A DNA stretch of 60,000 bases, taken from positions 3,598,001-3,658,000 of the forward strand of contig NC_088314.1 of NCBI RefSeq assembly GCF_910592395.1. The letters are read 5' to 3'. Each line of letters opens with the position of its first letter. Position 1 is the stretch's first letter. The notes beneath the pieces are model-generated. The model ran no database searches, was not told the origin of the DNA, and saw nothing but the letters and a program-made list of their open reading frames with translations. The position numbers were made by a program, and so were the translations under genes. Source of the DNA: Lineus longissimus. Its lineage: Eukaryota; Nemertea; Pilidiophora; Heteronemertea; Lineidae. Below, in pieces: positions 50,305 to 60,000 of the stretch.

Positions 50305-50598
50305 TGTTACATCAAAATCTGGAGTGAAGATTACATATGTCTGAAAGACCTTTCGATTACCAATGGACGCCGTTCTATTGTATTCTCGTCAGATTATATT
50401 TCCATACGGTCATGTAATAGATTAAGTCATTAAACACTAGGCATTTTCGTGAATGGGTTAATTACGTTTCGATTGACAAATTGAGGGATTAATTTCAATT
50501 CATGAATAATCGGTCCTGAATTGAACTGGTGAATGGCTTCATGGCTATTTTAGGATTATTGTTAGAAGAATGTTGCTCAATCAATGAGTTAGTCATGA
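50305..50598 (+). repeat. 294-bp direct repeat Q, copy 2
   Basis: Second copy of the block at 48791-49084, exactly 1514 bp downstream and in the same orientation. It is not followed by a P copy. Confidence 0.9.
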
Positions 50599-51721
50599 GA
50601 AACGAAATCTTGTGGATCATGTATCGAGAAATTCATGACAAGGGACAATCAAATCAATGACCGAGCACTCTCACTTCAAACAGTTTCATTACCAAAGTAA
50701 CCTACACACTGAATTAATGTTTGAATATAAAGGCTTGAGACTCCGTCTTAGAAAATGACGTCAACCCGGCGAAAATTTTGAATAGAAAACAGTTAACAAC
50801 GTTTAACCTAACCGTGCTCAAATATTGATACATTAGCCTTATATAAGCCACTACAGATGCACTGGTCAGCTACCGATAAACTTGATTAATTAACTATATC
50901 ATCACATGAACACATTTCTACAATAATAACACACTCACGAGAACCATAGTGGCGGAAATCGGTATTAAAGGAGGGGGAAGTGGTCTGAAGGGTTGATTGG
51001 CAGAGAGCAGCTCAGGTTATCACACTTGGACAATGAGCAAGGTCATGGGATGTCAATAACGCGTTGATGATGATGACCGTGTTTTGCAAAGGTAGAGCAA
51101 TGATAGGGTGGTTTCTTGGAAATAAATGAGGGACAGAATATGGCTTTGCCATTGGCATTTGGACATCCTTGCGGGAATACTGAGCACTCTGTAGTGCTGT
51201 CTGCCAAGACAACTGCAGTGGGAACATGGCCGATTTTACGCTCTGAAATGAATATTATGCCTTCCGGGAAAGCCCAACGAGAAAAAAACATGGCGGCGGT
51301 TTTAGCAGCAGCACGTGGCCACACGTTTCAGTTAATTAACTTAGTATCATTAGTAGAAGGGTCACAACAGAAGAGGAATTCCTGATGATGTGAAGCAGTG
51401 CTGTCAAGCAGTGCTGACAAGCATAATACGTCATAATGGTCGCATTATCAAAGCACTTTGTATCTAAATGTATTGCAAACGCATATCAATGTATAGCAGG
51501 TTATCTAAGCACACATATGTCACATTTAGATATGGCACCACATGTCTGGTGGGTCAAACCTATATATAGCATGGGCAGTATGATTTATTGTGACGTTTGA
51601 CAAGCAATTTTTTTTTATTGGCACAGGCTGTAATATTCTCGACTTTTGACATTGTGTAGAATACATTGATCATCAAGTACAAACCAAGTACGAATATGAT
51701 ATACTGTAGGTTATTGTACAT
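50599..51721. other. No gene recognised
   Basis: At 51043-51385 open frames overlap on both strands (89 and 93 codons). Neither carries a motif I recognise. The rest is featureless. Confidence 0.45.
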
Positions 51722-51912
51722 TTGCCAATAATAAAAGTTAATTCCACATGTAATGACATCAGTCCAAACGGTAAAAAATGTAAAGGTTTGTTTCATACGC
51801 CATGCAGACGGTTAGATTTCGATTGCATGATGCAGATGATGCTTGAAAACTGGGCAAAGCGTTCTGTAGCCAGTAATCACTATGTTAATACCTGGTTGAC
51901 TGCATTAGTCTG
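51722..51912 (+). CDS. Possible exon ending at a strong splice donor
   Basis: A plus-strand frame of about 63 codons runs into CTG|GTAAGTGA at 51912/51913, a near-consensus donor. The peptide has five cysteines and one NST sequon. The frame begins at TTG rather than ATG, and I could not find an acceptor I trust or recognise the protein. Confidence 0.13.
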
Positions 51913-51933
51913 GTAAGTGAATCTTTCTGCATA

Positions 51934-52835
51934 TCATGGACATGTGATACTTAACAACAGCAGAAGATGACCGCCTGAAAAAATGTCATGTGAAGACAGA
52001 AGCTGTAATCTCATCAGAGATACAGAAATACCCTCTTTGAACAACCAGAAGCCTTTCTTCAGGCATCCACGATATTCTCCGTTTAGACGATGCGTGGACC
52101 GATCCAACAACTGGCACGTCTCGTTCACGATTGACTTGGTTTCAAAGACGAAAATCAGCCTCAGTAGAAAAAGGAGCAGGCTATTAACTACGATGTGAGG
52201 GGCAACTTCAACCTTTAAGTGGATGGGACTCTTTTCAAAGAAACTCTCGAAGATGTATTCATCAAAAATAGGAGACGACGTGATCAGACTGTGAAGCGAT
52301 AAAGATGCGTTGGCGTATTCAATCAAAACATTTTCGATGACAGGGAGAACTCGAAGCTGACGAAGACAAAAATTGATGTTCTGTCATCTCGTCGAAAGAA
52401 TGGCGGCCTAATAAGCTACATCATTTGTCTTCAAAGTAAACTAAAGGTTTGAAAGAAGATTCTTAGCCCCAGAAATACGTTTGCGGCACTGCGAGCGAAA
52501 TCTGGTTGAAATAGTCCAAAGACAAGAACAGAAAGCGGGATAGACGATTTGTGGTTAGTATCGATATGTACGTCTACCCAGCAAAATACAGATGTGTCCA
52601 TGAAATTCAAGGACTTGTAAAATTGAATCTCCTCATATTGTAGGCTTTCCAAGGCACCAGACATGTGGTCATAAGCACTTGAAGAGAAGACCAAGTCCTT
52701 TGGCAATATTTGAAGAACGTTGCACAGCTGGGCAAGAGCCACGAGGTGTTTGCTTGCATCGCCAATTGTTATTGGCTCTTTCTTTATGAAGTATGAGGTA
52801 AACCGTGAACAAAATTGATTTTTGATAACTCAATG
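51934..52835 (-). CDS. Pair of minus-strand open frames, possible exons
   Basis: Frame 1 (about 52835 down to 52431) is open for some 134 codons and includes KKEPITIGDASKHLVALAQL, an amphipathic, helix-rich style. Frame 2 (from an acceptor-like GATGACAG at 52381-52388 down to 51934) is open for about 149 codons, with an NAS and an NET sequon, and a hydrophobic stretch SLLLFLLRLIFVF. A donor GTAGAC following TTTTGCTGG in frame 1 would join frame 2 in phase. The pattern loosely recalls the extracellular (GAIN) region of adhesion GPCRs, but no diagnostic cysteine/tryptophan motif is visible. Treat as unrecognised. Confidence 0.18.
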
Positions 52836-55800
52836 CACAATGTTAAAGGTTTGAAAATATGGAACTAGCACTGGTAACAAATTCTGAATACATGCAAAAC
52901 GTGTGCGCGAGTTCTGAAACTGATTCGCGAACCGATGACGTTAGTCCAGAGGACAAGTCAATTACTTAGGTATACATTTAATAAATCATTTCTAAAGGAA
53001 TGAATGTGATATTTTAAAGCAATATATCAAAAAACGCAATCAACTGAAAGTGACTTGTAGTACTCAATGTACGAAAAGATTCTATACTCTAGCAGTCGGG
53101 AATAGACCACACAAGGGGCCTAATTGATACATTAAGTGCTTCTTCATCTAAATTGGCTGTACCATTGTTTAAGCTGAGGTAATGTTCTATCGATGTAAGC
53201 ATGGGATTGTCAAAAAATCGATTACTTGTAATACATATTGATCTCCAACCATCCTATCTTTTTGTTGTGGGTATTTATTGATATCCCGGGGTGTGTTGTT
53301 CGATTGATTTGGCATGTGGGCTCATGGCCAAAACTGCTGTTTCCACCACGACTAGTTTATGATATGAGTTAACATATTGAATAGGAGTAGTTTTTCAACA
53401 ACTTTTGCAATAGCTATGCCACTCTTTCCATAGTCTATGTTAGGCTATGTACAAGGTTGTCAGCAATTTACAAGGTTTAGGTAAAAATGCAAGTAATATT
53501 CCATTCTATCGAATCCGTCAGTCACGGAAAAAGAAAAATCGTGATATCATCAAGTTGGCCAAAACATTGGTTAAATGTAATAAGTATGAAATGAGAAACC
53601 TCAACAAATTCTCTTGAAAAGCCTTCAAGAATTAAGTCAAGAAATCACGGAGAAAAACTACCAGAATTTCGGATGGAATCGAACTTACCGACTGTGATCT
53701 GGTATATCTGCACAACACGAAGTGGAGTGAAGGCTATAAACCCTGGCAGTCAAATTGGGCGGTTCACATACCGCACTAAAAAAATTGAATAACTGCGATA
53801 CCAGATTCACTTAAAGTAAGATTAGGAGCAATAGAATTAAACTATTTTGAAGTTAAGTTTATTGAGGAATTCCCGGTCTAATGGTTTTAAATGTAGTTTT
53901 CAGAACTTTGAAAAGGCTTAAATGGTGAGACGAAGCCATTAGAGCCATTGAAGTGTGCCACTGCTTGCGTACAGTGAATGAAAATATCAAGGCATTCTCT
54001 GATCTCCTACGGCCACCACATATACAAAATTCTAGGAAAAGGTTCAAGCAAGAACGTTCCTACAGCGGGTGTCAAAAAAAGGCAAAGAAACCCATATCCT
54101 TGCAAATAGCCTATCCATGCGTATATTTTGCCCCGTCGCTTCCTTCCTGGTGGTATTACTACAAGAGGCTGCCAAAGATAGGAGAATTGGGGGCGTTTGC
54201 CTCTCAATAAAGTCAAATTCAAAATTGATTCATAATTGAATGCCAGAGTATTGATAAAGAAGTTGTAAAATATTGATTTTCGAATTACGATAAGATCATG
54301 TATTTATCACTTTCCGCCTTAAGCGATCCCATAATGGATCGATTACTGGATCAATACGGATTTACTGATGTGACATTGCACGGCCGCTACGAGGTGAGAA
54401 GCCAATTCGATGGCCGCGACTAATGTACAGAAATCAGCTCAACATATTTTGCTTCTCTTCAAAGAAAAACAAACCAAGGAAAAAGTTGTTAGAATTTCTC
54501 GATAAAATTGTTTAAAAAAATATTTGTCAAATCTTTCCTATTTGCTCCTGGCATCTAAGATAATGCAATGGCGGAAGATTTCAAGACGGATATTAGAAAT
54601 AATGCCCCAAGGCTGCGTGAGAAGCTATCAAAACAACACTTCTCATCATAAGGCTATTTTTTACTAAGTTGACATTGATTTCTGATTTTGTGCCTTTTTG
54701 AAAACAATTTCCGCAGATTGTGAATGTCGGATGAGTTGAAAGTGGAAGCGTATTTGATATCTTTTTACAGTCGCAGGGGATATGGAGAAGATAGGCAACC
54801 TTCTCTTCTTCTTCGAAGTTTGTTCGGAGACTCTGTACTTGGAAGAGTTATTTTCGACAGATTATTCCTCCTCGAAGTCGGCATGAGCGTGCAACTCGCC
54901 GTGATAGGCCTAGTGACTCGGACCTGAGGTCCTTTTCAACAGGCCACTGATCCCATGATACTAATGTCAGAGATTGGAAGCTAACAAAATGCCAGTAATA
55001 CTATGACCTAGCAAATGAGTTCGGTTTTTTACCTCCCACACCCTAAACCCGCCCATGATTATCTGACACGTGCTAGCTTCGAGACGGTGACTAGAATGTC
55101 AAGCTGGTCAGGCGAGAGCTAAAAAATATCGGATGAATGTAACAGATTGCGGGTTGCACAGTACATACCACAATGGACACATCTAAAACGTATGCTTCAA
55201 TGAATCATGAACAATAAACGAAGATTTATGTAACTGTATATCTCTATTATATCCATTAGTGGGCTATGACACAGATCTCGAAAATCTCGACCAAGCCTCA
55301 AAGGAAATAACAGTAATCCTCATTAATTCACCATCAATTATTAGACATTTACGCCCAGGGCACGATAATGTTTTCACTAAGCATTTGAAATATTAATCAG
55401 CCGAAGATTAGACACTCTCCTCTCAAAGTGGTAGCTGCCTTGTCGACAAGCACAGAGAGGGAATTCTGATTAGTCTATCAGGAAACTGGATCATGAGGGA
55501 TACGGAACTGATTCTGACAGATTGACGTAATACGGATTCTTGAAATTCGAGTCTGACAGACATGATGACGCAAGCGTGTTTTCTTCACTTTTCTTGCTCG
55601 GTCTTGCAATGGCCTATCCTAAAAACGTCATCGACACTTTCTAGGAGGGCGTAGGCAGCGCCAACTGTTTCATGGAGAGGGTCAAGGGTACCAAGACAGG
55701 TTTCAAGGGCAGGAATCAAGAGCAGCTTATGGGCCCGCCAGATCCAATTGGCATTAATAACTCGACTCCCAATTTTTCATTTTACAGACACGAGATCAGA

Positions 55801-57085
55801 CGTATTCGAATCACTCTCAATCTGAAGCGGTTTTAATTGCCAATCAACGGAAAGTTTCAATTTTCTCGCACCCCTGAGAAATCACCGAAGGCTGACGTCG
55901 GAATTACGTTGATCATGTCCCTACTTGTTCAGTATACTCAAATTCATTGCTATCCGCACACCAACCCCTTGCTACAAATCGACACACGAGAACTTTTCAG
56001 GCGGCGAGTGATGCAAGATTGGTCAAAATGTCGACCACGTCCAGTCATCTTGGGAAATCAATGACTGCCTTATGTTTACATATAGCGCCAGAAGAATATC
56101 AACTGCTAATGAGATTTTTACAGTCGGGAGATACTGCTTTATTGAGTTCATCCCAAAGATAGAATAGAAGCGGTTCACCTACTACAGAGCACTAGCAAAA
56201 ACATGTTTAGAAGCTGTAGAGTCCATGCATGATTGAAAAATGGACATGCAACCGTTCAATGTAGAATTAACACGTTCACATGGTCAACATGGGCAAGGGC
56301 ACTAAATGGCAAATCGGAGAAATCCATTTTTTTTTATAAATGTAGTGCTGCTTCCGGGTCGGCTTACAGCCCATATACATTCTAGATAATGTTATAGAAT
56401 CACCTTGCTTGCTCCGATCTCTCGAATCAGTTGCACAATGGCGTTAGTATTTGTTCAGTACATTTCACCCAATCTCAGCTGTGATTGCATTAGAGCAGCC
56501 GTCCTCAATGTCAACATTCCTGCGGACTGCATGTATGCAGTTCGCAGGTAATATGCATGTACAAAAAAGACCCCCATAGATGATAATCGTATATAGCGGT
56601 GAGAAACACAGAACAGGCGGAAAGGAACATTTCATTTACGCCATTTACACATTCTGTGCACGTCTGTGAAATTACCGAGTAAAAAACAAAATCCGATGTG
56701 TCTTGAAAAAAATAACAGTGAGCTCCGAAGAACTTCAGGGCATATCAATAAATACGAAGCACTTGTCTAAAAAAAAGAAATTGAACGAAATTACTGTGGA
56801 TGCTCACGAACGAGATTTAATGCATTCGGCATGATTTCAGTTGTGTGTTTGCAGTAGAAATACACCGTTTCTGCAGACCACGTATTGTATACAACTCCGT
56901 GCACCTTGCAATGGATATCATACTGTGCGGTGAATGTATATAACAGCTGTGATCACTTGCCATTTTGAACCTTGACCACAGCAAAGCTATACATCCGCGA
57001 TTCCTACCAAATTCCATACCAGATCAGTGGCATTAAACTGCTAAAGAAGGTTGCTAGGAACACAATATTATAAAGGAAGTGACTA
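52836..57085. other. No gene recognised
   Basis: No supported gene. Short frames at 53859-54222, 54724-54927 and 55837-56162 have no features I can interpret. Confidence 0.45.
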
Positions 57086-57310
57086 CTTGGCAAGCCCGGC
57101 TTACCAAACAGCGACTTTTTCTTGTCCTGAATGGAGACCCGAACTCATTAATATTAAAGTAAAGTCTCCAGCTCGCCAAACAGGGTAGATTTTTTACCTG
57201 TTTGGCAAGCCCGGCTGGTCGAACAGGGTGGCTTTTTAGTGCTGTTTGGCAAGCGGCTCTCCAAACAGGACAAAAAAAGATGTCTGTTCGGCGAGCGGCT
57301 TGCCAAATAG
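57086..57310. repeat. Cluster of palindromic repeat units
   Basis: Units built as CTGTTTGGCAAGC then GGCTTGCCAAACAG (imperfect palindromes of 26-32 bp) occur at 57086-57111, 57197-57228, 57242-57269 and 57284-57310, with a half unit at 57171-57185. The last three are spaced 42 bp centre to centre. Spacers alternate between T-rich (GACTTTTT type) and A-rich (ACAAAAAAAGATGT) sequence, as if the whole unit was copied in both orientations. Open frames on both strands here are translations of the repeat. Confidence 0.85.
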
Positions 57311-60000
57311 ACCCGGCCAATTATAAAATGGTTTGCACAGCTTACAGATTACGTTTCAAAACTGGCAGAGAGGCTGTCCGAAAAAGCGGTGGATGCCATG
57401 ACAGCCAATTCTTTGGCAATCGAACGAGCCAGAAATGCAATTATTCAACTCAGGATTGTCACAGACCCCACCCAATTTCAGGTCTGATTGCATTGGAATA
57501 GTCAAGTCTTTTCAAGGCTTGGGATGGCGAAAAAAGCTGATATTTTGTCGGTGACTTCTACAAAGAATAAGGTTATTAGCAATCGCATTAACCAGGGGTA
57601 ATGCCATTGCCTTCTCAGGTTGACTGCGGACTAGCTCTGGAGGGTTTGCGTGACCTTACCCGACCTAGGAATCTTGGGGAACATTATATGGGCGCAGTAA
57701 AGTTTTGACGAGTTTCAACCATTCTGATGGTTCACACACTTGATTAACGGATGACTTCTCAATAGTCGATATTTTAGGGCACAATTTAAACAACGAGGTA
57801 GATACTGGGATATGACCAGTGTCACCAAACGTATTAAGACGAGCTAAAGACCAGAAAAGCTTTAAAAGTTTTCCAAAACCTTAAAAACCTTATTTTCAAG
57901 TAAATTGATGATCGAGAGAAATTCTTCCCAACACACTGAAACCAGTTTTTGTTTTAACATTCTATACCCTGCCAGAAATGCACACCTTAAGAATCACAAC
58001 AAGGAATGCAATTTTGCCGAACGTTAAAGATTCAGAAATTAAATTAAGTTGTCAAGTGATCCAAATTCTAGCGAGAATTCTTTTGATTAATTGAATAAAG
58101 GCTAGGAATGCTGAGGCAGCCTGTCAATGTTCAAGCATGATAGACGACGGGCGTGCAGAATCATCCAATCTTGGCCGGTGCTCCCCCGGGAACAAATCAC
58201 ACATTGTCTATGTCGCGGTTACAAGTAAAACAAAACCAGCGTAGCCGGTAATGCACACCAAATCGCCCAACAAATAACACGAATTCAATTTATCTTATAT
58301 ATCAAACTCTCGCGCAGCATGGCTCTAGATCATCTTAGCCTCCGAGGAGAATACTTTCAAATTAAACATTGGATGGAACAATACTGGCGGCGTTAATATC
58401 GCCGGCGATCAAGTTACTTAGTCTTGTCGCCATCTTGGGGCAGTCGCAGTTGCTTTCGATTTTTGTTTTATTCTTAGCGGGAGTCTGAGCCGCGAGCTGA
58501 GAGAGTGACGGATGAAGTACATTTGTGCTCCCCTGAGAAAACGACGGTTGGTGCGATATTGGGGAATATAGAAAAACCGTATGTGGTATCGCTGTGAGGA
58601 ACTGAGACGAAATGAGCCAGGGCGATTGTGCTGGAGATCACCGAGGTCTTATGAAATATGAAATATTCTGTGCAGGCGATAACCTCACAGTAAGTAGTGG
58701 AGCAGAAATGAGGCCAGGCAGATGATAATGTACCTCAGTCTAAGTAACGATTGGTTTCAATGTGAAACACAGAACAAAACTGAGCCTAAACGATGTTGGT
58801 TATGGTTGTCTATGTAGATTGTGCCGTTGTTGTTATTGTCTTTCACAGGAGACAAAAAGAACTATAAAGCCAGTGTTTGGTAGACTTTTCTACAGGCAGC
58901 AGTCTCCGAAGTCTTAATACAATCGTATTTATTTATCTTTCTCATATAAAAGACCTTTATTTGCATTGTAAAGTATCAAAATTAGCTCTTCCCATCTGTC
59001 GTCAAGCACATTAGTAATTCATTTAGAAATAATCTGGATACCTTCATGCATCCGTATTAACCAGAATGCGCTTCAGCTCGAATAGGGCAGGCGTGAGGCT
59101 GAGAATTATTTATCGTTAGTCAATACCGTATACAGAGTCCGATATAGGAAAACCATTACCAGCAATTCTAACGCCAAAACTCACTTGAATGAGAAACCAG
59201 ATCGAAAAACAGGAATACAAGTGTAGTATTACAGCGATACATGTATTGTAACATCAGCTGGTGTGGGAGGACTTTTCACAGAGCAGGCAAGCTATCTACC
59301 GAATCAATAACAGCCCGTACACAACTCTCGAGTATAATGAGGATACACTGCATTGTTTCAGTCCCGAGCCCTTGTCTGTGGTAGAAACTAATCTATATTC
59401 TGACTCACAGTCAAGTCGAAATGTGCCCCTTGACAAATCAGTTTACAAGTCTTGCGCATATAAATGGCAGTGTATCGCATTATTGTTGGTGGTGAATATG
59501 AAGATCAAATAACTTTCGCTAAGAGGCGAAGTGTTCCAGACATAAGTGATAATGTTTTTGATACAATTTCCCAAAATGATGTTTGTTTCTAAAGCAAGAG
59601 TGAGAACTTGCTAAAAGTGATCTTCTAAAGTATTGTTTTCACGCCGGGAAAATGTTAGGCAAATTGTAAATCGCGGACTGACTTGTTAAATATGGCGACG
59701 ACAAGTGGCATTAGAAGGAATACATCCGCCAATCTATCCCAACGTTTAAAGTGAGCCATCGCAAACATCCAAGTACATTGACCTGAAACGGGACATCGAA
59801 ACAGTTCCAAGAACCTACACTGTTACGGGGAAAAATACGTTACATGTACTTGGTTAAAGGCAATTTATTTGGATTGCCTTCCTCTCTTGTTGCCATCCTT
59901 CGCTATCAGGAGACACTTCCCCGGCGACGACCATAATTCGGTAACTTTCCTCACCCAGAGAAGTCACTCAGCATTGAAAAAATGTAATACGCTAAAGAAC
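57311..60000. other. No secure gene
   Basis: One frame at 59261-59512 (+) follows an acceptor-like AACATCAG and has protein-like composition for about 80 codons, but starts at GTG and has no recognised motif; it is not called. The rest shows nothing. Confidence 0.45.

Noticed and set aside
51934-52835. Firm call of an adhesion-GPCR extracellular region
   Set aside because: The resemblance is in general helix pattern only; no GPS, hormone-receptor or disulfide motif can be pointed to.
53660-53710. tRNA gene on the minus strand (GTTCGATTCC resembles a B box)
   Set aside because: The T-arm stem does not pair and no A box or acceptor stem is present at the right distance.
57086-57310. CRISPR-like array
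   Set aside because: Eukaryotic context, irregular spacing, low-complexity related spacers and no associated genes.
57054-57501. Overlapping open frames on both strands
   Set aside because: They translate the palindromic repeat units; the recurring VWQAA/AACQ pattern is the repeat read in frame.

Overview
The window reads as a nuclear genomic segment from a marine invertebrate animal. Long stretches carry no gene, microsatellites and diverged repeats are common, a decayed non-LTR retrotransposon is present, and the only clear genes encode animal-type seven-transmembrane receptors. The palindrome TACATGTA recurs far more often than chance would predict, a habit I associate with several lophotrochozoan, echinoderm, hemichordate and amphioxus genomes. 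The phylum cannot be fixed from the sequence alone.

The only coding genes I can support with confidence are two neighbouring class A (rhodopsin-like) GPCRs on the + strand, at 19003-20001 (332 residues) and 21153-22154 (333 residues). Both coding sequences are uninterrupted. By hand they are about two-thirds identical over the aligned core. They are local tandem duplicates that look like the FMRFamide/GPR139-type peptide receptors expanded in marine invertebrates, but the ligand is unknown. A third, broken copy covering TM6-TM7 lies downstream at 28460-28650, so the locus once held at least three members.

Region by region. 1-18.8 kb: no convincing gene, with a 34-bp-arm hairpin at the left edge, a homopolymer, a roughly 150-bp tandem repeat (15.46-15.80 kb) and a 517-bp element with about 61-bp terminal inverted repeats (16.61-17.13 kb). 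19.0-22.2 kb: the receptor pair. 22.2-28.7 kb: a short tandem duplication, the retrotransposon relic (24.03-24.32 kb), a CGA microsatellite and the receptor relic. 28.7-48.3 kb: mostly featureless, with microsatellites, a 22-bp palindrome and a few open frames that might be exons, the best being a type II membrane-anchor-like N-terminus at 40.90-41.27 kb on the - strand. 48.3-50.6 kb: a nested repeat region (fold-back, duplicated 294-bp block, 34-bp-arm hairpin, tRNA-like SINE remnant). 50.6-60 kb: weak exon candidates near 52 kb and a cluster of palindromic units at 57.09-57.31 kb.

The two receptors are the only genes with a visible relationship. They keep near-identical cytoplasmic and helix 7/8 surfaces while the N-terminus and first extracellular loop differ, which suggests shared downstream coupling with diverging recognition. 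I did not find an operon, a CRISPR array, a tRNA gene or a recognisable new multi-gene system.
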